Assembly: GCF_020400825.1 (NCBI RefSeq)
Contig: NZ_JAINVH010000005.1
Coordinates: 186,001 to 250,000, forward strand
Length of the DNA: 64,000 nt
From: Streptomyces sp. HPF1205
Lineage (GTDB): Bacteria > Actinomycetota > Actinomycetes > Streptomycetales > Streptomycetaceae
Reading direction: 5' to 3'
The position numbers and the translations under genes are program-made. A model generated the notes under the pieces. The model saw only the letters and a program-made list of their open reading frames with translations, searched no databases and was not told the origin of the DNA. The number at the start of each line of letters is the position of its first letter. The stretch's first letter is position 1. Of this stretch, positions 35,776 through 43,954 are shown in pieces.

Positions 35776-36216
35776 CGCGTGACTCCAGTGGCTGACCAGT
35801 GGCTGAGGAGATCCGCGGGCGCGACGGTGGACGCGCGCGAGCGGGGAGAGGCGAAGCCGCGGGCCGTTGGCGACGGCGCGTACGGGGGTGTGCGCCGCGC
35901 GCCCGCGCGGAATGCCTGGCGGGCCCTGTCCCGGGGCCGCGCCGCGATGTGCCGAACCGACGTGGTGGTGCGGTGCGCACGAGTCTTCGACCGCGCGCAC
36001 GGGTCGCTGGACGGCCGCGTCACCGACACGTCCTGCGCCTTCTCCGACATTAACCGGCGGGTAACTTCCGCGCCAGTCCTGCGCGCATGTGATTTCCTGC
36101 CTTTTCAGATGAGCGGCGCCAGCGGCACTGGCGGCGCTTGCGGCCATGAAGGTGGCGGTGGCGCCACGGATGGCGCCCCGGGTGTCCGATCGGGATGTCC
36201 GCACCCTCGCCGCGGG
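35776..36216. other. Intergenic region upstream of the 3-hydroxyacyl-CoA dehydrogenase
   Basis: 441 bp with no supportable gene. The 3' end of the radical SAM gene enters from the right and the dehydrogenase starts on the left, both minus strand. It contains the imperfect repeat TTAACCGGCGGGTAA and a short relatively AT-rich stretch (about 36045-36110) where a promoter is likely. Confidence 0.6.
36050..36064. promoter_or_regulatory. Operator-like inverted repeat
   Basis: TTAACCGGCGGGTAA has arms TTAACCG and CGGGTAA that pair at six of seven positions around a central G. It is about 275 bp upstream of the dehydrogenase start in the only AT-richer part of the gap. It could bind a TetR-family protein; no direct evidence. 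Confidence 0.3.
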
Positions 36217-37317
36217 TCACGGGAAGGTGAGCTGGGTGGGCTGCGGGCTCCGGTCGCCTGGCCGGCCGTCCGGCTGCTCGGGCTCACCCGGGCCCGCGGG
36301 CTCCCCTCGCCGACCTCGTACCCCGGGCTCCTCGCCGCCAAGGGTGCGGCCCCGGTGCGGCGCTGCGGGACGGGCGGTGGGGCCGCAGCCGAACTCGGCG
36401 GCGAATTCGTGCACCTGGCGGGTGACCCGGCGCTGGTACCACTTGGGCGCATAGGCGCCGCCCGCGTACAGGGCCTCGTAGCGCCGCACCAGGTGCGGGT
36501 GGGTGCGGGCGAGCCAGGACATGTACCACTCGCGGGCGCCGGGGCGCAGATGCAGGACCAGCGGGGTGATCGAGGTCGCGCCGGCCGCCGCGATGGCGCG
36601 CACGGTGGCCCGCAACTGCTCAGGGGTGTCGCTGAGGAAGGGCAGGACGGGGGCCATGAGGACGGTGGGGGATATCCCGTTGTCGCGCAGGGTGCGGCAG
36701 ACCGCCAGCCGCGTCTCGGGGGAAGGCGTGCCCGGCTCCACGCTGCGCCACAGCTCGCCGTCGAGGAAGCCGACGGACAGCGCGATGGACACATCGGTGA
36801 CGCGTGCGGCCTGCCGCACCAGTTCAAGGTCGCGCAGGATCAGCGAGCCCTTGGTGAGGATGGAGAAGGGGTTCGCCCGGTCGCGCAGCGCGCCGATGAT
36901 GCCGGGCATCAACTGGTAGCGGCCCTCGGCGCGCTGGTAGCAGTCCACGTTGGTGCCCATGGCCACGTGCTCGCCGCGCCATCGCGGCGAGGCCAGTTCG
37001 CGGCGCAGCAGCTCGGGGGCGTTGACCTTGACCACGACCTGGGTGTCGAAGTCGTGCCCGGTGTCCAGGTCGAGGTAGCTGTGGGTGCGGCGGGCGAAGC
37101 AGTACACGCAGGCGTGGGTGCAGCCGCGGTACGGGTTGACGGTCCACTCGAACGGCATCCTGGACGCGCCCGGCACCCGGTTGAGGATGGAGCGCGCCCG
37201 CACCTCGTGGAAGGTGATGCCGCGGAACCCCGGGGTGTCGAAGGTCCTGGTCGTGACGGCGTCCGTCCCGAAGAGAGCCCCCGCGGCGTCGTCGCGGCTC
37301 AGCCGGTCCCAGCGCAC
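36217..37317 (-). CDS. Rv2578c-type radical SAM protein
   Basis: 366 aa from GTG 37317, which has AAGGAGG five bases upstream; the start VRWDRL is conserved. The radical SAM cluster motif CxxxCxxC is in YRGCTHACVYCFARRTH, followed by LDLDTGHDFDTQVVVKVNAP, as in SplB-like/Rv2578c proteins. The last ~45 residues are Arg/Pro/Gly-rich and probably disordered. The reaction is unknown; the SplB resemblance suggests DNA or nucleotide chemistry. The gene is divergent from an SRPBCC gene, and a LexA-box-like sequence lies between them. Confidence 0.87.
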   Translation of the reverse strand: MRWDRLSRDDAAGALFGTDAVTTRTFDTPGFRGITFHEVRARSILNRVPGASRMPFEWTVNPYRGCTHACVYCFARRTHSYLDLDTGHDFDTQVVVKVNAPELLRRELASPRWRGEHVAMGTNVDCYQRAEGRYQLMPGIIGALRDRANPFSILTKGSLILRDLELVRQAARVTDVSIALSVGFLDGELWRSVEPGTPSPETRLAVCRTLRDNGISPTVLMAPVLPFLSDTPEQLRATVRAIAAAGATSITPLVLHLRPGAREWYMSWLARTHPHLVRRYEALYAGGAYAPKWYQRRVTRQVHEFAAEFGCGPTARPAAPHRGRTLGGEEPGVRGRRGEPAGPGEPEQPDGRPGDRSPQPTQLTFP

Positions 37318-37349
37318 AGTGCCCTCCTTCGGTCGTCCTCCCTCCACAA

Positions 37350-37365
37350 TAGAACACAGATTCGA
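37350..37365. promoter_or_regulatory. LexA (SOS) box-like palindrome
   Basis: TAGAACACAGATTCGA agrees with the actinobacterial LexA consensus TCGAACNNNNGTTCGA at 10 of 12 specified positions. It lies 33 bp upstream of the radical SAM start and 67 bp upstream of the SRPBCC start, in an AT-rich stretch where both promoters are expected. Confidence 0.5.
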
Positions 37366-37432
37366 AAAGCGGTTGTGGTTGGCTTGGGCGTCACGTGAGG
37401 AACACGTACGGACACGGAACCGAGGAGAAGAC

Positions 37433-37885
37433 ATGGCGCTGGTCGAGGCCACGACCGAGCGGACCGTCGCGGCGGCACCGGAGCGGGTCTACGACGCCCT
37501 CGCCGACTACGAGGGCACGCGCGGCCGCGTACTGCCCGAGCAGTTCAGCGAGTACGAGGTCAGGGAGGGCGGCAAGGGGGCCGGCACGGTCGTGCACTGG
37601 CGGCTGCAGGCCACCAGCAAGCGCGTGCGCGACTGCCTCTTCGACGTCACCGCGCCCACCCCTGGCCAGCTGGTGGAGACCGACCGCAACTCCTCGCTCG
37701 TCACCACCTGGACCGTCACCCCGGCCGGCGAGGGCCGCAGCAAGGTCGTGGCCACGACCACCTGGCAGGGCGCGAGCGGCGTGGGCGGCTTCTTCGAGCG
37801 CACCTTCGCGCCCAAGGGGCTGAACCGGATCTTCGACGCGGTGCTGGCCCGGCTGGCGGCGGAGGTGGAGACGCCCGGCGCCTGA
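37433..37885 (+). CDS. SRPBCC-family (START-like) protein
   Basis: 150 aa single-domain protein of the polyketide cyclase/dehydrase (SRPBCC) fold: N-terminal VEATTERTVAAAPERVYDAL, central beta strands with GTVVHWRLQ and TTWTVTPAGEGRSKV, and C-terminal helix GLNRIFDAVLARLAAEV. It offers a hydrophobic ligand pocket with no diagnostic catalytic residues. ATG 37433 follows GAGGAGAAG. Possible roles are lipid or aromatic ligand binding. Divergent expression from a LexA-box-like region is the only functional hint. Confidence 0.85.
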   Translation: MALVEATTERTVAAAPERVYDALADYEGTRGRVLPEQFSEYEVREGGKGAGTVVHWRLQATSKRVRDCLFDVTAPTPGQLVETDRNSSLVTTWTVTPAGEGRSKVVATTTWQGASGVGGFFERTFAPKGLNRIFDAVLARLAAEVETPGA

Positions 37886-38039
37886 CCGGCGCGGCCGCCA
37901 ACGCCTTTGTCGCCCGGGTGGTTTCCCGCCTGTTCACCGATAAGGGTGGATTTCCGGCTTTCCTGGGAATCGGCACGCCTGCCCCTCGTTGTCGCGTCAG
38001 CGGGAACGTGGTGAGGCAGGCGTGACGAGGGGAGCGGCA

Positions 38040-40754
38040 GTGAGTGGCGGGACGCTGATCGAGCGTACGACCGCGGTGACCGGCGAGACGGCGGCGGCCG
38101 GCGGATCCACGGGGGACGCGGGCCCCGCGGATCCGCCGGCCGGCCTTCCGGGCGGTCCCGGGCCGGATCCCGCGGGCGCCCCCGCTCCCGGGTCCTCCGG
38201 CGCCCCCGGTACGGCGTACGACCCCTCGTACGACCCCGCCCACGCCCCCGCCGACGGCGTCCCGGGCGGGCCGGTGCCGCACGAGGGGGACGAGGGCGGT
38301 CCCGGTCCCGCGGTCGTGCTCAGCCCGCGCCGGACCCGGCTGGTCTTCACGGGCCTGATGCTGGCCCTGCTGCTCGCCGCCCTGGACCAGATGATCGTGG
38401 CCACCGCCCTGCCCAGGATCGTCGGTGACCTCCACGGCCTGGACCGGATGTCGTGGGTCGTCACCGCCTACCTGCTGGCCTCCACCATCGGCCTGCCCCT
38501 GTACGGCAAGCTCGGCGACCTGCTGGGCCGCAAAAGCGTCTTCCAGTTCGCGATCCTGACCTTCGTCGCCGGATCCGCGCTCGCCGCCTGGTCGCGCACC
38601 ATGAACGAGCTGATCGCCTTCCGCGCCCTCCAGGGCATCGGCGGCGGCGGTCTGATGATCGGCGTGCAGGCGATCATCGCCGACATCGTCCCGGCCCGCC
38701 GCCGCGGCCGCTACATGGGCCTGATCGGCGCCTCCTTCGGCCTGGCCTCGGTGGCCGGGCCGCTCCTCGGCGGCTTCTTCACCGACCACGCCTCCTGGCG
38801 CTGGTGCTTCCTGGTCAACGTGCCCATCGGCATGCTGACCCTGACCGTGACCGCCCTCGTCCTGAAGCTGCCCATACCGCCCGCCCGCCCCCGCCTCGAC
38901 GTGCTCGGCGCCTTGCTGCTGGCCGCCGGCTCCACCTGTATCGTCCTGCTCACCACCTGGGGCGGCTCCACGTATGCCTGGCGGTCCCGGGAGATCCTGG
39001 GCCTGGGCGGCGGCGCCGTGCTGTGCGCGCTGCTCTTCGTCCTCGTGGAGCGCTTCGCCGCCGAACCGATCATCCCGCTGCGGCTGTTCCGCGACGGCGT
39101 CTTCGCCGTCACCGCCGTGGTCGGCGCCGTCGTCGGCGTCGCCCTCTTCGGCGCGGCCAGTTACCTGCCGACGTTCCTGCAGATGGTCGACGGCGCCAGC
39201 GCCACCGGCTCCGGCCTGCTGATGCTGCCCATGATGCTCGGTGTCGTCGTCGCCTCCACCGTCTGCGGGCAGCTCATCAGCCGCACCGGCCGGTACAAGG
39301 CCTTCCCCGTCCTGGGCGCCGCCCTGTCCGCCCTGGGCATGTGGCTGCTGTCACACCTGAGCACGGACACCCCGCGCGCGCAGTACAGCGTCTGGATGGG
39401 CGTCCTCGGACTCGGTCTCGGCCTCGCGCTGCCGGTCCTGGTGCTCGCCGTGCAGAATTCCGTGCGGCCCGGCGACATGGGTGCGGCCACCAGCGCCAAC
39501 AACTACTTCCGGCAGATCGGGGGTTCCGTCGGCGCGGCCGTCTTCGGCACGCTCTTCGCCGACCGGCTGGCCAAGCGCCTGGCCGTCGAACTCCCGCACG
39601 GGGCGCGGCTGCCCGACGCCCAGTCCGTCACCCCGCAGCTCGTGCGCACACTTCCCGCGCCCGTCCGCGACGGCTACATCCGCGCGTACGCCGAGGCCAT
39701 GCCCCGGATCTTCCTCTACCTGGTGCCGGTGCTCGTGCTCGGCTTCCTGTTCGCCTTCCTGCTCAAGGAGAAACCCCTGGTGACCCAGCACGCAGCCGCC
39801 GCCCCGGCGTCGAGTCCGACGGCGTACGACGCCTCCGGCGCCGGCCCGCACCCCGACCCGTACTCCACCCCTCTCGCCGCACCCCACTCCGCTTCCCCCG
39901 CCGCGCCCGTGCCCACGTCCGATTCCGACGGGTACCACGCCGGATTCGCCGGGGCGCCGGACAGCCCCGTGCCGGGGGCGCGCAGAGCGCATGGCGGCGG
40001 GGTTCCGGTGTGCGGCACCGTCCGGCACTCCGACGGCAGCTCGGTGGGCCGCGCCGCGCTCACCCTCATCGACGGCGGCGGACAGCAGATCGGCCGCGGT
40101 GCCACCGCCGAGGACGGCCGCTACGCGCTCAGCACCCCGGGCAGCGGCTCGTACGTCCTGATCGCCGCCGCCTGCGGCCACCAGCCGCAGGCCGTGAGCG
40201 TCACGGTCGCCGACCGCCCCGTGGAGCTCGACGTGGTGCTCGGCGGCGCGGGACGGCTGGCCGGGACCGTGCACACCGCCGACGGCACGCCGGTACGGGA
40301 CGCGGTGGTCACCCTCACCGACGTGCGCGGCGACGTGGTGGCCGCCTCGCGCAGCGGCAGGGAGGGCGGCTACGCGCTGACCGACCTCGTGGCGGGGGAG
40401 TACACCCTGGCGGCCAGCGCTCCCGCCTTCCGGCCGACCGCGCTGCCGGTGTCGGTGCAGGCGTCCCGCGAGACCCGGCAGGACGTGGAGCTGGCCGGCG
40501 GCGCGGTGCTGCGCGGCACGGTGCGGGCGCCCGGCGGCCGCCTGGTCGAGGACGCGCGCGTCACGCTCCTGGACGCGGCCGGCAACGTGGTGGACTCCGT
40601 CACCACCGGCTCCGACGGCCACTTCCGCTTCGTGGACCTGGCCGCGGGCGAGTACACCGTGATCGCCGCCGGCTATCCGCCGGTGGCCACGGTCCTCCAG
40701 GTCGCGGGCGGCGGCAGGACCGAGCGCGACCTGCAACTGGGCCACCAGGACTGA
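38040..40754 (+). CDS. DHA2-type MFS exporter fused to three carboxypeptidase-regulatory-like domains
   Basis: 904 aa. The N-terminal ~98 residues are Gly/Pro/Ala-rich. Residues ~100-590 form a 14-helix EmrB/QacA drug:proton antiporter, with LDQMIVATALPRIVGDL (helix 1) and YGKLGDLLGRK (motif A). After a Pro/Ser-rich linker, residues ~655-900 contain three ~80-residue beta-sandwich repeats (VCGTVRHSDGS, LAGTVHTADGTPV, LRGTVRAPGGRLV) of the CarboxypepD_reg type. GTG 38040 follows GAGGGGAG at 5 nt. With 14 helices both ends would be cytoplasmic, so the sandwiches may work inside as a regulatory or scaffold module. Substrate unknown. Confidence 0.9.
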   Translation: MSGGTLIERTTAVTGETAAAGGSTGDAGPADPPAGLPGGPGPDPAGAPAPGSSGAPGTAYDPSYDPAHAPADGVPGGPVPHEGDEGGPGPAVVLSPRRTRLVFTGLMLALLLAALDQMIVATALPRIVGDLHGLDRMSWVVTAYLLASTIGLPLYGKLGDLLGRKSVFQFAILTFVAGSALAAWSRTMNELIAFRALQGIGGGGLMIGVQAIIADIVPARRRGRYMGLIGASFGLASVAGPLLGGFFTDHASWRWCFLVNVPIGMLTLTVTALVLKLPIPPARPRLDVLGALLLAAGSTCIVLLTTWGGSTYAWRSREILGLGGGAVLCALLFVLVERFAAEPIIPLRLFRDGVFAVTAVVGAVVGVALFGAASYLPTFLQMVDGASATGSGLLMLPMMLGVVVASTVCGQLISRTGRYKAFPVLGAALSALGMWLLSHLSTDTPRAQYSVWMGVLGLGLGLALPVLVLAVQNSVRPGDMGAATSANNYFRQIGGSVGAAVFGTLFADRLAKRLAVELPHGARLPDAQSVTPQLVRTLPAPVRDGYIRAYAEAMPRIFLYLVPVLVLGFLFAFLLKEKPLVTQHAAAAPASSPTAYDASGAGPHPDPYSTPLAAPHSASPAAPVPTSDSDGYHAGFAGAPDSPVPGARRAHGGGVPVCGTVRHSDGSSVGRAALTLIDGGGQQIGRGATAEDGRYALSTPGSGSYVLIAAACGHQPQAVSVTVADRPVELDVVLGGAGRLAGTVHTADGTPVRDAVVTLTDVRGDVVAASRSGREGGYALTDLVAGEYTLAASAPAFRPTALPVSVQASRETRQDVELAGGAVLRGTVRAPGGRLVEDARVTLLDAAGNVVDSVTTGSDGHFRFVDLAAGEYTVIAAGYPPVATVLQVAGGGRTERDLQLGHQD

Positions 40755-40798
40755 CGCGGGCCCGGACGGGCGGTCGGCGCCGCCCGTCCGGGCCCGCG
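40755..40798. terminator. 19-bp-stem bidirectional terminator
   Basis: CGCGGGCCCGGACGGGCGG (40755-40773) pairs exactly with 40780-40798 around loop TCGGCG, starting directly after the exporter stop and facing a convergent membrane protein gene. Confidence 0.85.
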
Positions 40799-40818
40799 GC
40801 CCGTACGGCGAAAGGGCC

Positions 40819-40870
40819 GGTTCCGGCGGTCGGTTCTCCGGCAGGTGGTTCCGGCGGTCGGTTCTCCGGC
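40819..40870. repeat. 28-bp tandem repeat in a convergent intergenic region
   Basis: GGTTCCGGCGGTCGGTTCTC followed by CGGC occurs at 40819-40842 and again at 40847-40870, a period of 28 bp, followed by several GTTCCCGCCGG-like half repeats up to the neighbouring stop codon. No coding meaning seen. Confidence 0.7.
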
Positions 40871-40916
40871 GGGTACTTGCGGCGGGTCGGTTCCCGCCGG
40901 CCGGCTCCCGCCGGGG

Positions 40917-42596
40917 TCAGTTCCCGCCGGCGGGCACGTCCTTCTTGCTGCATTGCGTGCCGCGGATCTGGCCGAAGGTCCCGCCTATCCGGTACTTGCC
41001 CGGCGTGGGCGCGTACAGCCGGGTCCAGTCGCCGTCCTGGGTGAGGCAGCCGTGCTTGTTGTCCGAGGCGCCCTCGATGCCGAGCACGGGCGACCAGGGG
41101 ATGCGCACCAGCGTGGAGCCGGCCACCGGCATCGTCACCGTCAGCTCCGCCGGCCCGGCCTCGTTCACCACGGCCGGCGGGTCGGCCATCGGGTCGGCGC
41201 CCGTCACCCGGAAGAGCTGCCAGTTGGCGTCCCGCCACACCGGCTGGAGCCACGGCTGCCCGGCCGCCACGATCTTCGCCTCGCGCACCGCGGCGCCGTC
41301 CGGCTGGTCGGAGGGCAGCACGACGTAGTTCACGCTCCAGCGGCGCAGCCAGTCACGGTAGGCGCCGGGGGTGAGCGTGCCGTCGTAGAAGAGGGGATTG
41401 CGCTCCACGTCGGCCTGACGGTTCCAGCCGCGCGCCAGGTTGACGTAGGGCGACAGGCCCGACGCCTCCCAGTGCGAGCGCAGCGGGACGACCTCCACCC
41501 GGCCGCGGTCCGCCCTCACGTGGCGCAGTTCGCTGATCAGCGGGCCCGAGTGCTTGATCGTCGCCGACACCGCCGTGGTGTTGACCTGGTCCACGATCGG
41601 TTTGGTGATCTGCCATACGGCCACTCCGGTGAACGCCAGCCACAGCGCCATTCCGCGTCGGCCCGCCCAGGTGCTGTCCCGCGCGACGATCAGCAGCACG
41701 GTCCCGCCGAACAGCAGCGCCAGCCGCTCGACGTTGCTCCCGATGGGTGACGGGATGATCCAGGTCAGCGCGACACCGACGCCGTACACCCAGGCGCCGG
41801 CCCGCAGGGAGCGCCACCGCTTGGGCATCACGAGGCCGCCCACGACGGCGATCGCGAACGGGATGATGGCGAAGTACCAGGCGAAGGGCTGCACCCCGTA
41901 GAAGGGGAAGAGCAGCGAGGTCGCGCCCACCACGAGCGGCGGCGTCGCGAACAGCGGGTAGGACTCCTTGCGCCGCCCGGTCAGGAACATCGCGGCGGCC
42001 ACCACCAGCATGAACAGACCCGCCACCGGGCTGCACATCGTGGCCAGGGCGGTCAGCGCGGTCGCCGAGGCCAGCCGGTGCGTCCGGGCCCGTACCGCCT
42101 TTTCGGGCGGGAACAGCAGCACCGCGGCCATCAGGGCGAAGAGCATGCCCAGCGCGAACGTGACCCGCCCGGAGACAACATCACACCAAAGAGCGAACGT
42201 GGTCCACATGACCGGGATCAGCGGCCGCTGCACCCTGGCCCGCATCAAGAGCGTCGCGGCCACGGTGGCGGACAGCGTCCCCGCTATCACCGCCGTGGTG
42301 CGCACCCCCAGCACGGCCATGATGTAGGGCGACAGGATGCTGTACGAGGCCGGGTGCAGCCCGCCGTACCACGACAGGTTGTAGGTGGCCGAGGGGTGGG
42401 CCCTTATGAAGTCGGTCCACGCGTACTGGGCGGCCATGTCGCCGGAGTCCTTGGCCAGGAACAGCGCCCACAGCAGGTGCAGGACCGCCGCCGCGACCGT
42501 GGCCACGATGATCGGACGGCGGGGGTCGAAGCGCCGCAGAAGCGCGCTCGGCCGTCCGCCGGGAGCGGCGATCCGTGCGGGCTGCACCGTGGTCAC
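40917..42596 (-). CDS. Polytopic membrane protein, GT-C glycosyltransferase-like
   Basis: 559 aa from GTG 42596, with GGAAGAGG upstream. About eleven membrane helices (residues ~28-345) are followed by a soluble, probably extracytoplasmic C-terminal domain of ~200 residues containing WNRQADVERNPLFYDG and VNYVVLPSDQPDG. An early external loop with Asp residues (AKDSGDMAAQYAWTDFI) resembles the first loop of GT-C transferases, and the layout resembles YfhO/arabinosyltransferase-like proteins. No donor or acceptor can be named. It is convergent with the exporter. Confidence 0.75.
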   Translation of the reverse strand: MTTVQPARIAAPGGRPSALLRRFDPRRPIIVATVAAAVLHLLWALFLAKDSGDMAAQYAWTDFIRAHPSATYNLSWYGGLHPASYSILSPYIMAVLGVRTTAVIAGTLSATVAATLLMRARVQRPLIPVMWTTFALWCDVVSGRVTFALGMLFALMAAVLLFPPEKAVRARTHRLASATALTALATMCSPVAGLFMLVVAAAMFLTGRRKESYPLFATPPLVVGATSLLFPFYGVQPFAWYFAIIPFAIAVVGGLVMPKRWRSLRAGAWVYGVGVALTWIIPSPIGSNVERLALLFGGTVLLIVARDSTWAGRRGMALWLAFTGVAVWQITKPIVDQVNTTAVSATIKHSGPLISELRHVRADRGRVEVVPLRSHWEASGLSPYVNLARGWNRQADVERNPLFYDGTLTPGAYRDWLRRWSVNYVVLPSDQPDGAAVREAKIVAAGQPWLQPVWRDANWQLFRVTGADPMADPPAVVNEAGPAELTVTMPVAGSTLVRIPWSPVLGIEGASDNKHGCLTQDGDWTRLYAPTPGKYRIGGTFGQIRGTQCSKKDVPAGGN

Positions 42597-42881
42597 ATGG
42601 CCTCTTCCGTCGCGGGTGGCATACGTCCCGCCGGGTCCCGTCCGGCGGGAGCGAACCCTTCCCCAAGGGTGCCTTGGCGCAGGGCTCGAACAGAGGGTTT
42701 GGACGCTAGCACGGCTGGATTGGTTGCCTCTGCGCGGGCGTGCGCCCTGTTTTGCGTATTGCCTCCCCTGGTGCCCTCACACAGCCGTACCGTGGTTGCG
42801 GCGCCGCAGATCTTGGTCCGCGGGGCCGCGCGCCGTCCCGGTCCGCTCCCGAAAGAGCCAGGGGAAGGAGCCCAACGAACC
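42597..42881. other. Intergenic region with divergent promoters
   Basis: Between the minus-strand membrane protein and the plus-strand small ORF. No gene is supportable; it includes a relatively AT-rich stretch (about 42680-42790) likely to hold promoters. Confidence 0.5.
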
Positions 42882-43148
42882 ATGGATCGCCGTCTCGCGC
42901 CAGGGATTTCCGGCCGGCTCCCGCTCGCGGTGGTCGTCGTCGACGACGCCGGACAGGTCCGGCACACCAACGCCGTCCGGCACGCGCGCGCCCGCCGGGT
43001 GGGTCTGCGTCCGGTGCGAACAGAAGCTCCCCCGCCGCGGCCGGTGACCGGTGCGCGCGGGGGCGTCCACCCGCCGGGGCCATCCGTCGGGCGTCCACCC
43101 GTCAGGCACCACCTGCCGGGTACCTACCTGGGGAGTGAGTACGCGTGA
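42882..43148 (+). CDS. Small ORF coupled to a methyltransferase; N-terminus faintly PAS-like
   Basis: 88 aa. Two features support translation: GGAAGGAG lies 11 nt before ATG 42882, and the stop overlaps the methyltransferase start (GTGA at 43145-43148). The N-terminal part LPLAVVVVDDAGQVRHTN resembles the first strands of Streptomyces PAS domains, but the remainder (HARARRVG onward) is Arg/Pro/Gly-rich and does not complete the fold. It could be a truncated sensor or a leader peptide. If it is not real, the region is simply the methyltransferase leader. Confidence 0.4.
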   Translation: MDRRLAPGISGRLPLAVVVVDDAGQVRHTNAVRHARARRVGLRPVRTEAPPPRPVTGARGGVHPPGPSVGRPPVRHHLPGTYLGSEYA

Positions 43149-43882
43149 CCGACACGGGCACGTACGAACGGGCGTGGGAGACCTTCTGGCGGCAGGCGCC
43201 GGACGAGGCGGAGGGGGTGTTCTGGGACGCCGACGCGTCCCGGTCGGCGGGTCTGCACCTGCGGTACTTCGGGCCGCATTTCGACCCGGCGCTGCCGGTC
43301 GTCGACCTGGGGTGCGGCAACGGCACGCAGACCCGCTTCCTGGCCCGGCACTACAAGCGGGCGATAGGCGTGGACCTGACCCGGGCGGCGGTCGAGCGGG
43401 CCGCCCGCGACGACGTGGCGGGCGCGGCCACGTACCGGCAGCTCGATGCGACGGATCCGGCCGCCGTGGCCGCGCTCCACGAGGAGACCGGCGACGTCAA
43501 CGTCTACATGCGCGGGGTCCTGCACCAGTGCCGGCCGCAGGACCGGGTCCGCATGGCCGAGGGCATCGCCACACTGGTCGGCGCCCGCGGGCGGGCGTTC
43601 GTCTTCGAACTGGCCGAAGCCGCCAAGGGGGTGCTGAGCGGCCTGGCCCAGGCACCCGCGGGACCTCCGGTGAAGCTCAGGCCGGTTTTCGCCCTGGGCA
43701 TAACCCCGGCCGACGTGGCGGACGACGCGCTGCCCCGCTATTTCGCCGACGCCGGGCTGAGCGTGCTGGCCCGGGGGGAACTTCCGCTCGCCACGACCGA
43801 GTTCGCGCCTGACGGCAAGCCGATAGAGCTGCCGTCGAAATGGCTGGTCGCGGGCCGTCCGAATCGCGCCCAAGAGGTCTAG
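43145..43882 (+). CDS. Class I SAM-dependent methyltransferase
   Basis: 245 aa. SAM-binding motif I is VVDLGCGNGTQTRF (~50-63), followed by the acidic loop GVDLTRAAVERAA and motif IV-like NVYMRGVLHQC. The N-terminal YERAWETFWRQAPDEAEGVFWD and the C-terminal LPSKWLVAGRP are outside the core fold and could bind the substrate. There is no signal or membrane segment. The substrate is not predictable. It is coupled to the small ORF upstream and followed by a hairpin before the peptidase operon. Confidence 0.85.
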   Translation: MTDTGTYERAWETFWRQAPDEAEGVFWDADASRSAGLHLRYFGPHFDPALPVVDLGCGNGTQTRFLARHYKRAIGVDLTRAAVERAARDDVAGAATYRQLDATDPAAVAALHEETGDVNVYMRGVLHQCRPQDRVRMAEGIATLVGARGRAFVFELAEAAKGVLSGLAQAPAGPPVKLRPVFALGITPADVADDALPRYFADAGLSVLARGELPLATTEFAPDGKPIELPSKWLVAGRPNRAQEV

Positions 43883-43901
43883 ACCACAGAAGTTTTCCAC
43901 A

Positions 43902-43936
43902 GGGCGGGAGCCGACCCTGGCAGGAGGCTCCCGCCC
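43902..43936 (+). terminator. Hairpin between the methyltransferase and the peptidase operon
   Basis: An 11-bp stem, GGGCGGGAGCC (43902-43912) with its complement (43926-43936), around 13 nt. It follows the methyltransferase stop by 19 bp and precedes dppA by 18 bp. A separate 10-bp palindrome GGTCTAGACC overlaps the methyltransferase stop (43876-43885). It may terminate the first unit or structure the operon leader; dppA has no clear ribosome site beyond it. Confidence 0.6.
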
Positions 43937-43954
43937 CCGCGTAACGTGCTCGGC

